From Parasulfuritortus sp037439465 (GTDB lineage: Bacteria; Pseudomonadota; Gammaproteobacteria; Burkholderiales; Thiobacillaceae), in the NCBI GenBank assembly GCA_037439465.1, contig JBBIVX010000010.1:27841-91840 (forward strand): a stretch of 64,000 nucleotides of DNA. The letters run 5' to 3'. The position numbers and the translations under genes are program-made. Shown piece by piece: positions 42,775 to 51,371 of this stretch. The first letter of the stretch is position 1. The number at the start of each line of letters is the position of its first letter. The notes under the pieces were generated by a model, which was given only the letters and a program-made list of their open reading frames with translations, had not been told where the DNA came from and did not search any database.

Positions 42775-43729
42775 CGAGGATCCTCACTTCCCGTTGCAGG
42801 CAAACACCGGTCTTTTCCAAAACCGTGGCCGCCACCATGTCGATCAAACCCTCGATATCCGCCGCCGTGGCGCCACCGCAATTGACGATGAAATTGGCGT
42901 GCTTTTCCGACACCTTGGCGCCGCCAAGGCGCTGCCCCTTGAGGCCGCAGGCTTCGATCAGGCGGGCGGCATGGTCGCCGGGCGGATTACGGAATACCGA
43001 ACCGGCATTGGGCTCGGAGAGCGGTTGGCTGGCCACGCGCCTGGCCAGCAGACGTTTGATCTCGGCTCGCGCCGCGCCGCCGTCGCCGCGCGGCAGCGCC
43101 AGCCAGGCGGCGACGAACCACTCCTCCGCGGCTGTGCGCAGGGCAACCTGACGGTAGGACACGCGATAATCGGCCGGTGGCCGCCGCCGCAGACGGCCGC
43201 CGCGGTCAATGGTCAACACCTGCGCCACGTACTCCCAAGTCTCGTGTCCATGGCAACCGGCGTTCATGGCCAGGGCGCCGCCCAGGGTGCCCGGTATCCC
43301 GGCCAGGAACTCGGCGCCGGTGAGGTTGTGGGTAGCGGCGAAACGCGCCAGTTTCGGGCTGGCGACACCGGCCTCGGCATACACCAGACCCACGCGCTCC
43401 GGATCGCGCCCCGTCCATAGCGAGCCGGCGCCGCCCGGTTCGAGGCGGAGGCGGCCGAGGGCGTTGTGTAGATGCACAACCGTGCCTTCGAGGCCGCCGT
43501 CGCGCACCAGCAGATTACTGCCCAGGCCGATGAAATAGAGCGGTGTATTCGCCGTGAGGCCGCGCAGAAAGAGCACCAGATCATCCAGGTCGGCCGGGGT
43601 GTAGAAACGCTCCGCCCGGCCACCGGCCCGCCAGCTGACATGTCGTGCCATGGCCACGTCGTGTTCGAGGCGGCCGCGCAGAGCGGCGCTACCCGCCGAC
43701 CGTTGCATGAAACCTTCCACCGCCATCAT
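42764..43729 (-). CDS. murB: UDP-N-acetylenolpyruvoylglucosamine reductase
   Basis: A 321-residue FAD enzyme that reduces enolpyruvyl-UDP-GlcNAc to UDP-MurNAc. Evidence is the FAD domain with L-G-x-G-S-N-L-L-V-R-D near residue 72 and G-I-P-G-T-L-G-G-A-L-A-M-N-A-G near residue 143, the Y-R-V-S-Y-R segment, and the catalytic Ser in A-G-S-V-F-R-N-P near residue 244. The S-V-F-R-N-P form marks a type I/II-like bacterial MurB. ATGA overlap with murC. Confidence 0.95.
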   Translation of the reverse strand: MMAVEGFMQRSAGSAALRGRLEHDVAMARHVSWRAGGRAERFYTPADLDDLVLFLRGLTANTPLYFIGLGSNLLVRDGGLEGTVVHLHNALGRLRLEPGGAGSLWTGRDPERVGLVYAEAGVASPKLARFAATHNLTGAEFLAGIPGTLGGALAMNAGCHGHETWEYVAQVLTIDRGGRLRRRPPADYRVSYRQVALRTAAEEWFVAAWLALPRGDGGAARAEIKRLLARRVASQPLSEPNAGSVFRNPPGDHAARLIEACGLKGQRLGGAKVSEKHANFIVNCGGATAADIEGLIDMVAATVLEKTGVCLQREVRILGER

Positions 43730-45132
43730 GCCGCGCCCCCTGCCGTGCCCAGGGCGGCCAGACGGGACGGCACCTGTCCCACCGAACCCGCTCCCAAGGT
43801 CAGCACCACGTCGCCGTCATGCACGACATCCGCGGTGGCCGCGGCGAGCTCGCCGACTTCCGGCACGAACACCGGCTCCACCTTGCCGGCCACCCTGAGC
43901 GCCCGCGCCAGGCTGCGGCCATCGGCCGCGACAATGGGCGCCTCGCCGGCGGCATAGACTTCGGTGAGCACCACGGCATCGGCCAGCGACAACACCTGCA
44001 CGAAGTCCTCGAACAGGTCGCGGGTGCGGGTATAACGATGGGGCTGGAAGACGAGCAGCAGCCGCCGCCCAGGAAAGGCGCCACGAGCGGCGGCCAGGGT
44101 GGCCCGCATCTCCACCGGGTGATGGCCGTAATCATCCACCAAAGTGAATCGGCGGCCGTCCGCCAGGGTGACGTCGCCATAACGCTGGAAGCGCCGCCCC
44201 ACCCCGGAAAAGCCGGCCAGGGCGCGCTGCACCACGGCATCTTCCACTTGCAGCTCCCAGGCGACGGCGATGGCAGCCAATGCGTTGAGGACGTTGTGCC
44301 GGCCGGGCAAGCTGAGGCGGACATCGATGGGTGAGCGGCTGCCGTTGCGCAAGGCGGTAAAAGCCATAAAGCCGCCTTCTGCACGGATATTCACCGCCTG
44401 GATGGCGCAGTCGTCAGTGGTGCCGTAGGTCATCACCGGCTTGTCGATGCGCGGCAGCAAGGCGCGCACCACCGAGTCGTCCGCGCAGAGCACCGCCATG
44501 CCCCAGAACGGCAGGCGATGCAGGAACTCGACGAAGGCCGACTTCAGGCGCTCGAAATCGTGACCGTAGGTCTCCATGTGGTCGGCGTCGATGTTGGTGA
44601 CTATGGCCAGCACCGGTGACAGGTGCAGAAAGGAGGCATCCGACTCGTCGGCCTCGGCCACCAGCCATTCGCCCCGGCCGAGGCGGGCATTGGCGCCGGC
44701 CGCCAAAAGCTTGCCGCCGATGACGAAGGTGGGATCGAGACCGGCCTCGTTGAGTACGCTGGCGACCAGGCTGGTGGTGGTGGTCTTGCCGTGCGTACCG
44801 GCCACGGCGATGCCCTGTTTGAAGCGCATCAGCTCGGCCAGCATCATGGCCCGCGCCACCACCGGGATGCGTGCCGCGCGCGCGGCCTGCACCTCGGGAT
44901 TGTCGTCGCGGATGGCCGACGAGATCACCAGCACGTCGGCCCCCGCCGCATTGGTCGCGGCATGGCCCTGGAACACCCTGGCGCCCATGCCGGCCAGACG
45001 CTGGGTCACGGCATTGCTGGCGGCATCCGAGCCGGACACCAGATAACCGAGGTTGATCAGCACCTCGGCGATACCGCTCATACCGGCCCCGCCTATACCG
45101 ACGAAGTGGATGTGTCTGACCTTGTGTTTCAT
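43726..45132 (-). CDS. murC: UDP-N-acetylmuramate--L-alanine ligase
   Basis: A 468-residue Mur ligase that adds L-Ala to UDP-MurNAc. Residues 8-22 hold F-V-G-I-G-G-A-G-M-S-G, and the ATP site reads G-T-H-G-K-T-T-T-T near residue 114, followed by E-A-D-E-S-D-A-S-F near residue 161 and the C-terminal D-D-Y-G-H-H-P near residue 338. It overlaps murG and murB. Confidence 0.97.
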   Translation of the reverse strand: MKHKVRHIHFVGIGGAGMSGIAEVLINLGYLVSGSDAASNAVTQRLAGMGARVFQGHAATNAAGADVLVISSAIRDDNPEVQAARAARIPVVARAMMLAELMRFKQGIAVAGTHGKTTTTSLVASVLNEAGLDPTFVIGGKLLAAGANARLGRGEWLVAEADESDASFLHLSPVLAIVTNIDADHMETYGHDFERLKSAFVEFLHRLPFWGMAVLCADDSVVRALLPRIDKPVMTYGTTDDCAIQAVNIRAEGGFMAFTALRNGSRSPIDVRLSLPGRHNVLNALAAIAVAWELQVEDAVVQRALAGFSGVGRRFQRYGDVTLADGRRFTLVDDYGHHPVEMRATLAAARGAFPGRRLLLVFQPHRYTRTRDLFEDFVQVLSLADAVVLTEVYAAGEAPIVAADGRSLARALRVAGKVEPVFVPEVGELAAATADVVHDGDVVLTLGAGSVGQVPSRLAALGTAGGAA

Positions 45133-46262
45133 TGCGCCACTTCCTCGACGATGGCCGCCATGCGCCGGGTGGCGTCCGGTCTACCCAGGGCACGCGCGTT
45201 GCCGGCGCGCTGCAGTAGTTCCGCACGGGTCAGACTGGCCAGCCACAGGGCAAGATCGTCGGCCTTGAGCGTGTTTTGCGGCAGCAGCCAGCCCGCCTGC
45301 GCATCCACCAGAAAATGGGCGTTGAGTGTCTGGTGATCGTCCACCGCATAGGGGTAGGGCACCAGCGCCGCCGGCACTCCTGCCGCCGCCAGCTCCGCCA
45401 GCGTAGACGCGCCGGCGCGGCAGATCACCACATCGGCCCAGGCATAGGCCGCGGCCATATCCGCGATGAAATCGTGGCAGTCTGCTTCCACCCCCGCGGC
45501 GGCATAGTTGGCGCGCAGAGCATCGAGATTTTTCGCGCCGGCCTGATGCCGCACCTCCGGCCGCACCTCCGGCCGCATCCGCGCCAGTGCCTGCGGCACC
45601 ACGTCATTGAGGGCCTTGGCGCCGAGACTGCCGCCGACCACCAGCAAACGCAGACGCCCCTGCCGATTGGCGTAACGCTCGGCCGGGACCGGCACGGCGG
45701 CGATCTTCGGCCGCACCGGGTTGCCCACCCATTCCGTCTTGACCCGCCGGCAGGGCCATGGCCGGTCGCCACCCTGGGCGAAGGCGCCGGGCAAGCCCAG
45801 CAGCACACGATCCGCCAGGCAGGCGAGCAGACGATTGGTCAGCCCGGCGACGGCGTTCTGCTCGTGGATGACCAGCGGCTTGCCCAGGAGCGAAGCCATC
45901 ATGCCGCCGGGGAAGGCGACATAGCCGCCCAGCCCGACCGCCACGTTCGGCCGGACCCGGCCGATGGCGCGCAGCGACTGCCAGAAAGCCAGCCATATCC
46001 TGAACGGCAGGACGAGGGCGCGCATGAGGCCCTTGCCGCGCACGCCGGCAAAGCGGATCCAGGCCATTTCGAAACCGCGCTCGCGCGCAATCCTGGCCTC
46101 CATGCCATCGCGCGTGCCCAGCCAGACCACGCGCCAGCCGGCGTCGCGCAGCATCTCGGCCACCGCCAGGGCAGGCATGACATGCCCGCCAGTGCCGCCG
46201 GCCATGATCAGCGCGGTGCGCAACGGTGTCGGACGGGTCGCTGCGAGCGGCGTCACGTCCAT
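45129..46262 (-). CDS. murG: UDP-GlcNAc--lipid I N-acetylglucosaminyltransferase MurG
   Basis: A 377-residue GT28 enzyme forming lipid II at the inner face of the membrane. Glycine loops M-A-G-G-T-G-G-H-V-M-P near residue 20 and G-G-Y-V-A-F-P near residue 111, H-E-Q-N-A-V-A-G, and the donor-site segment C-R-A-G-A-S-T-L-A-E near residue 282 are clear. Near residue 228 a 12-base tandem duplication encodes R-P-E-V twice in succession. It is separated from ftsW by a 130-base gap, the largest within the cluster. A GGGGA ribosome site precedes the ATG. Confidence 0.97.
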   Translation of the reverse strand: MDVTPLAATRPTPLRTALIMAGGTGGHVMPALAVAEMLRDAGWRVVWLGTRDGMEARIARERGFEMAWIRFAGVRGKGLMRALVLPFRIWLAFWQSLRAIGRVRPNVAVGLGGYVAFPGGMMASLLGKPLVIHEQNAVAGLTNRLLACLADRVLLGLPGAFAQGGDRPWPCRRVKTEWVGNPVRPKIAAVPVPAERYANRQGRLRLLVVGGSLGAKALNDVVPQALARMRPEVRPEVRHQAGAKNLDALRANYAAAGVEADCHDFIADMAAAYAWADVVICRAGASTLAELAAAGVPAALVPYPYAVDDHQTLNAHFLVDAQAGWLLPQNTLKADDLALWLASLTRAELLQRAGNARALGRPDATRRMAAIVEEVAQ

Positions 46263-46392
46263 TTCCCCTTCATGAGGCTGCGGTTTTGGCTACGGCCGCC
46301 GCTGCGCGGCTTAACTTGCTGACGCAAGTTAGCCTGCGCCGAAACAGGTGCCCGTTGGTCAATGTCCGCATGACGGATGAAGGCCGTGTTCA
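46263..46392. other. 130-base non-coding gap between ftsW and murG
   Basis: An unusually large gap in a cluster where most genes overlap. It contains an 8-bp hairpin TAACTTGC-TGAC-GCAAGTTA at 46312-46331 without a T-run, and GAAACAGGTGCC at 46341-46352, which is the inverse complement of the ftsW 3' end at 46416-46428 apart from one extra base. A TTCATGAGGC element occurs both just ahead of murG and at the ftsW 3' end. No gene or promoter was recognised. Confidence 0.6.
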
Positions 46393-47553
46393 TCACTGTC
46401 GCCGGCCTTTCATGAGGCACCTGTTTTCAAAATCGATGCGCAGCAGGACGGCGATGGCGAGGCAATTGGCGACGATGCCGGAGCCGCCGTAGCTCATCAG
46501 CGGCAAGGTCAGGCCCTTGGTCGGCAGCAGGCCCATGTTGACACCCATGTTGACGAAGCCCTGTGTGCCCAGCCAAAGACCGATGCCCTGGGCGGTGAGT
46601 GCCTGGAAATTGCGGCCCATCATGGCAGACTGCCAGCCGATGGAGAGCGCGCGCCAGACCACCCAGGCGAACAGTCCGACCACCACCAGCACCCCCATCA
46701 GTCCCAGTTCCTCGCCGACCACCGCGAGCAGAAAATCGGTATAGGCCTCGGGCAGGTAGAATAGCTTTTCCACGCTCGCGCCCAAGCCAACGCCGGTCCA
46801 TTCGCCGCGCCCAAAGGCGATCAGCGCATGGGTAAGCTGGTAACCGATGCCGTAGGGGTCCTTCCAGGGATCGAGGTAGCCCAACAGCCGTTCCCGGCGG
46901 TAGTCCGACAAGACAACCATGAGCACGAAGCCCAGGCTGAGCAGCACGCTCAGGCCGATGAACAGCCTGATGTTGAAGCCGCCGAGAAATAGTATGCCTA
47001 GGGCGATGGCGACGATGATCATGAAGGCCCCGAAATCCGGCTCCAGCAGGAGCAGCGCGCCCACCAGCAGCATGACGACGAGCAAGGGCAGAAAGCCATG
47101 CTTGAAGTCGTGCATCATGGCCGCCTTGCGTACCGTGTAATCGGCGGCATAGAGGATGGTGAAGAATTTCAGCAACTCCGAGGGCTGGAAGTTGCCCACC
47201 GGCCCGAGCGGTATCCAGCGCCGGCTGCCATACACCACCTTGCCGATGCCGGGTATGAGCACGACGAGCAGGCAGGCGACGCCGAGCGCGAAGAGCCAGG
47301 GGGCCCATTTTTGCCAAAGATTGGTGGGCAATTGGAAGGCGGCATAGGCCGCCGCCCCGCCCACCGCCAGATACATGGCGTGGCGCATGAGGTAGTAGGC
47401 CGGTTGATGGTTGCTGCTTTTGACCTCGGCCACGGCGATGGAGGCGGAATAGACCATCACCAGGCCGAGAGCCAGCAAGGCCAGAACCACCCACAGCAGC
47501 GTGCTGTCGTAGCGGGCCATGGCGGAGCGGCCGAGGGCGGCGTTATGAAACAT
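46393..47553 (-). CDS. ftsW: lipid II polymerase FtsW
   Basis: A 386-residue SEDS glycosyltransferase with about ten membrane helices that works with FtsI at the septum. S-R-R-W-I-P-L-G and F-Q-P-S-E-L-L-K-F near residue 120, L-L-L-E-P-D-F-G-A near residue 168 and the final P-L-M-S-Y-G-G-S-G are signature segments. Two stop codons end the frame in tandem. The start overlaps murD by 11 bases. Confidence 0.96.
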   Translation of the reverse strand: MFHNAALGRSAMARYDSTLLWVVLALLALGLVMVYSASIAVAEVKSSNHQPAYYLMRHAMYLAVGGAAAYAAFQLPTNLWQKWAPWLFALGVACLLVVLIPGIGKVVYGSRRWIPLGPVGNFQPSELLKFFTILYAADYTVRKAAMMHDFKHGFLPLLVVMLLVGALLLLEPDFGAFMIIVAIALGILFLGGFNIRLFIGLSVLLSLGFVLMVVLSDYRRERLLGYLDPWKDPYGIGYQLTHALIAFGRGEWTGVGLGASVEKLFYLPEAYTDFLLAVVGEELGLMGVLVVVGLFAWVVWRALSIGWQSAMMGRNFQALTAQGIGLWLGTQGFVNMGVNMGLLPTKGLTLPLMSYGGSGIVANCLAIAVLLRIDFENRCLMKGRRQ

Positions 47554-48952
47554 CCGTCACTCCTTTCGCCGCCGCCAACCCCTGCACCGCCGCGACAAAT
47601 GCCTCGGCCCGATGCACATAGTTGCGGAACATGTCCCAGCTGGCGCAGGCCGGCGACAGCAGGACCACATCGCCCGAGTGCGCGGCCGCAAAGGCCTTGC
47701 CGACCGCCTCGGCCATGCCCTCTGCGCGCATCACCGGACAGGCGCCGGCGATGGCCGCCTCGATCAGCGGCCCGTCGCGGCCGATCTGCACCACGGCGCG
47801 GGCATGGCCGACGGCGGCGGCGAGAGGCGCAAAGTCCTGGCCCTTGCCATCGCCACCGGCGATCAACACCACCGGCGCGTCAAAACCCCTGAGTGCCGCC
47901 ACCGTGGCGCCGACATTGGTGCCCTTGGAATCGTCGTAGAAATCGACGCCCTGTACCGTCGTCACCTTTTGCACCCGATGCGGCAAGCCCCTGAATGTTC
48001 CAAGGGCGGTAAGCATGGGCGCCAGCGGCGCGCCCACGGCGCGGCACAGGGCGAGAGCCGCCAGGGCGTTGGCGGCATTGTGCAGGCCAGCGATGGGCAG
48101 GGCATCGACGCCGTAGAGCCGCTCCGGTCCCCGCGCCAACCAGGGCCGACCGGCATGTTCGACGAGGCCCCAGGCATGGTCGTCCTGGCCGGCAGTGAGA
48201 CCGAAGGTCCGCCATTCCACACCGGGCCGGAGCATGGCCATCACCGCCGCATCGTCACGGTTGAGCACCTGCGTGCGGCAGCCGGCGAAGATTCTGGCCT
48301 TGGCGGCCGCGTAGTCGGCGAGCGTGGCGTAGCGGTCCATGTGGTCCTCGGAGAGGTTGAGCACGGTGGCGGCATCCGCCCGCAGGCTGGCCGTGGTCTC
48401 CAATTGAAAGCTCGACAGCTCCAGCACCCAGACGTCGGGCGCCTTGCCGGCCAGCTCGCGCTCGCCCAGCGCATCCAGCACCGGCAGGCCAATGTTGCCC
48501 GCGATGATGGTGTCGAATCCGGCCGCCGCGCAGAGATGGCCGGCCAGGCTGGTGACCGTGCTCTTGCCGTTGGATCCGGTGATGGCGATGATCTTGGCCG
48601 GACTGCCGGCGACGGCGCGGGCAAACAACTCCACATCGCCGACGATGTCCTTGCCGGCGGGACCGGCGGCCTGAATCTCCGGAGTGGCCAGCGCGACGCC
48701 CGGACTGACCACGATGAGCTCGGCCCAGGCGAAATCGGCTGCCGCAAAACCGCCCAGCGTCTGCCTCACCTCCGGAAAGGCCTCGGCCAGATGCAGGGCA
48801 TGCGGTGGCTCGGCGCGACTATCGGTGGCGCGTACCTCGGCGTCATGCTCCAGCAACCAGCGCACTGCCGAGGCGCCGCTATCGCCCAGCCCCACCACCA
48901 GTGCCTTGCGGCCCTGGAGCGACGACAGATAAGCGTTCGCAGACGGCTTCAT
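47543..48952 (-). CDS. murD: UDP-N-acetylmuramoylalanine--D-glutamate ligase
   Basis: A 469-residue Mur ligase adding D-Glu. L-V-V-G-L-G-D-S-G near residue 17, the ATP site I-T-G-S-N-G-K-S-T-V-T near residue 123, the nucleotide-binding N-L-S-E-D-H-M-D-R segment and the C-terminal F-Y-D-D-S-K-G-T-N near residue 330 fit the family. It overlaps mraY and ftsW. Confidence 0.97.
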   Translation of the reverse strand: MKPSANAYLSSLQGRKALVVGLGDSGASAVRWLLEHDAEVRATDSRAEPPHALHLAEAFPEVRQTLGGFAAADFAWAELIVVSPGVALATPEIQAAGPAGKDIVGDVELFARAVAGSPAKIIAITGSNGKSTVTSLAGHLCAAAGFDTIIAGNIGLPVLDALGERELAGKAPDVWVLELSSFQLETTASLRADAATVLNLSEDHMDRYATLADYAAAKARIFAGCRTQVLNRDDAAVMAMLRPGVEWRTFGLTAGQDDHAWGLVEHAGRPWLARGPERLYGVDALPIAGLHNAANALAALALCRAVGAPLAPMLTALGTFRGLPHRVQKVTTVQGVDFYDDSKGTNVGATVAALRGFDAPVVLIAGGDGKGQDFAPLAAAVGHARAVVQIGRDGPLIEAAIAGACPVMRAEGMAEAVGKAFAAAHSGDVVLLSPACASWDMFRNYVHRAEAFVAAVQGLAAAKGVTDVS

Positions 48953-50034
48953 CGCAATTTCAACGACGCCAGGCCGATGAGCACCAGCATCATCGATACG
49001 ATCCAGAAACGAACCACCACCTGGGTCTCCTTCCAGCCCTTCTTTTCAAAGTGGTGGTGGATGGGCGCCATCAGGAAGACCCGCTTGCGGCGCAGTTTGA
49101 ATGAGCTCACCTGGATGATCACCGAGATGGTTTCGACCACGAACAGCCCGCCCATGATGAACAGCACGATCTCCTGGCGCACGATGACCGCCACCACGCC
49201 CAGCGCCGCGCCCAGCGCCAGGGCGCCGACGTCTCCCATGAACACCTCGGCCGGGTAGGCGTTGAACCAGAGGAAGGCCAGGCCGGCCCCGACCAGGGCG
49301 GAACAGAAGACGACCAGTTCGCCGGCACCGGGGATGTGCGGCAGGCCAAGATATTTTGCGAACACCGCGTGGCCGGCCACGTAGGCGAAGACGGCGAGCG
49401 CGCCGGCCACCATCACCGTCGGCAGTATGGCCAGCCCGTCGGCGCCATCGGTGAGGTTGACGGCGTTGCTGGCGCCGACGATGACGAAGTAGGCCAGCAG
49501 CACGAAGCCCGATACCCCCAGCGGCATGACGAGTTGCTTGAAGAAGGGCACGATCAATTCGGTCTGGGCCGGCAGATGCGCCGACCAGGCGAGCCAGGCG
49601 GCGATGGCGAGGGCGATGACCGATTGCCAGAAATACTTCCAGCGCGACGGCAAGCCCCTGGGATTCTTCGCCACAACCTTGCGCCAGTCGTCCACCCAGC
49701 CGATGGCGCCAAAGCCGAGCAGGGTGAGGAGCGCAATCCAGACATAGCGGTTGGTCAGGTCAGCCCACAGCAGTGTCGTCACTGCCACCGCGGTAAGGAT
49801 GAGGGCGCCGCCCATGGTCGGTGTGCCGGCCTTGACGAGATGGGTCTGCGGCCCATCGTCGCGTACCGGCTGACCAATCTTCAGCTGGGTGAGACGGCGG
49901 ATCAGCCATGGCCCGACGGCAAAAGAAATGATAAGGGCGGTGAGCGCCGCCAGCACTGCCCGCAGGGTGATGTAGCCGAATACGTTGAAGGCGCGGATAT
50001 CGTGGCCGAGCCACTGCGACAGCGTCAGGAGCAT
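48949..50034 (-). CDS. mraY: phospho-N-acetylmuramoyl-pentapeptide transferase
   Basis: A 361-residue membrane enzyme with ten helices that transfers phospho-MurNAc-pentapeptide to undecaprenyl phosphate, giving lipid I. The active-site segments T-P-T-M-G-G-A near residue 70, N-A-V-N-L-T-D-G-A-D-G-L-A near residue 191, and the C-terminal P-I-H-H-H-F-E-K-K-G-W-K-E near residue 324 are all intact. The start overlaps murF by ten bases. Confidence 0.98.
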   Translation of the reverse strand: MLLTLSQWLGHDIRAFNVFGYITLRAVLAALTALIISFAVGPWLIRRLTQLKIGQPVRDDGPQTHLVKAGTPTMGGALILTAVAVTTLLWADLTNRYVWIALLTLLGFGAIGWVDDWRKVVAKNPRGLPSRWKYFWQSVIALAIAAWLAWSAHLPAQTELIVPFFKQLVMPLGVSGFVLLAYFVIVGASNAVNLTDGADGLAILPTVMVAGALAVFAYVAGHAVFAKYLGLPHIPGAGELVVFCSALVGAGLAFLWFNAYPAEVFMGDVGALALGAALGVVAVIVRQEIVLFIMGGLFVVETISVIIQVSSFKLRRKRVFLMAPIHHHFEKKGWKETQVVVRFWIVSMMLVLIGLASLKLR

Positions 50035-51371
50035 ACCTGTGCCTCCATGAACGACTGCACCACCCGTTCCATGCGCATAAAACGCGAGCCCTTCACCAGC
50101 ACCGTCACCTCAGGCCCGAGTGTATTCTCCAGTTCCGCCAGCAGCTCCTCGATGCGCTCGAAGTGCATGGCGCCGTGGCCGAAACCTTGCGCCGCATGGA
50201 CGCTCATCTCGCCCAGACAGAACAAGCGATCGATGCCGGCGGCGCAGGCGCGCTCGCCCACCTCACGGTGCAGGGCGGCGGCGTCGCAGCCGAGCTCGCC
50301 CATGTCGCCCAGCACCAGGAGGCGCGTGCCCGGCCGTGCCGCCAGGACCTCGATGGCGGCCAGCACCGAATCGGGGTTGGCGTTATAGCTGTCGTCGATC
50401 AGGGTGGCCCCCTGGATGCAGGCATGAGGCTGCAAACGTCCCTTGCTGCCGACGTAGGCCGCCAGCCCGCGGGCGATCGGCTCGGCGCCGATGCCGAAGG
50501 CGATGGCGATGGCGGCGGCGGCGGCGGCGTTGCAGAGGTTGTGCTTGCCAGGCACTCGCAGGGAGGTTGCGATAAGCCCGTCCGGCGTGCGTAACCGCAG
50601 TGCGCCGCCGGGCGCGGCTTCGATGCGCACGTCGGCCGCGACGCCAAAGCCGAAGCTCAACACCGTGTGCGCACCGGCCATTTGCCGCCACAGATCGGCG
50701 TGGGCATCGTCGGCGTTGATGAGGGCGATGCCGGCGTCCGTCAGGCCGGCGAAGATCTCGCCCTTGGCGCGCGCCACCGCCTCGACACTGCCCAGGCCGG
50801 CCAGATGGGCGCGCAGCGCGTTGTTGACGAGGGCGACATCGGGGCGCGCCAGGCGCGTCAGTACGGCCAGCTCGCCAGGGTGATTCATGCCCATCTCAAT
50901 CACCGCGTAGCGGTGCGCCGGAGTCAGTCCGAGCAGGGTCAGCGGCATGCCGATGTCATTGTTGAGGTTGCCGGCGGTGGCCAGCACGGCCTCGGCGCCC
51001 GCCGCGGCGGCGAGGATGGCCGCGGCCATCTCCTTCACCGTGGTCTTGCCGTTGCTGCCGGTAATGGCCGCCAGCCGCGCCGGCATGCGGGCGCGGTGCC
51101 AGGCCGCCAGTTGGCCGAGGGCGCGGCGGCTGTCCTCGACCACGATGGCTGGCGCCAGCGACAACCCGGCCGCGGCCTCCACCAGCACCGCCGCCGCCCC
51201 TTGCCGCAGCGCCTGGGCGGCGAAGGCGTGGCCGTCGTAACGTTCACCGCGCAAGGCGACGAACAGCGCCCCTGGCGGCAGTTTGCGGCTGTCGGTGGCG
51301 ACGACGTCGAAAGCCATGTCAGCGCCGACAGCCGTGGCGCCGAGGACGGCGGCCGCCTCATGGAGTCGCAT
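50025..51371 (-). CDS. murF: UDP-MurNAc-tripeptide--D-alanyl-D-alanine ligase
   Basis: A 448-residue Mur ligase that adds D-Ala-D-Ala. D-S-R-K-L-P-P-G-A-L-F-V-A-L-R-G-E marks the N-terminal domain, I-T-G-S-N-G-K-T-T-V-K-E the ATP loop near residue 110, and D-D-S-Y-N-A-N-P-D-S the C-terminal domain near residue 326. The longer frame 28 codons upstream lies wholly within murE and is rejected; the listed ATG overlaps murE by 14 bases. Confidence 0.96.
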   Translation of the reverse strand: MRLHEAAAVLGATAVGADMAFDVVATDSRKLPPGALFVALRGERYDGHAFAAQALRQGAAAVLVEAAAGLSLAPAIVVEDSRRALGQLAAWHRARMPARLAAITGSNGKTTVKEMAAAILAAAAGAEAVLATAGNLNNDIGMPLTLLGLTPAHRYAVIEMGMNHPGELAVLTRLARPDVALVNNALRAHLAGLGSVEAVARAKGEIFAGLTDAGIALINADDAHADLWRQMAGAHTVLSFGFGVAADVRIEAAPGGALRLRTPDGLIATSLRVPGKHNLCNAAAAAAIAIAFGIGAEPIARGLAAYVGSKGRLQPHACIQGATLIDDSYNANPDSVLAAIEVLAARPGTRLLVLGDMGELGCDAAALHREVGERACAAGIDRLFCLGEMSVHAAQGFGHGAMHFERIEELLAELENTLGPEVTVLVKGSRFMRMERVVQSFMEAQVCS

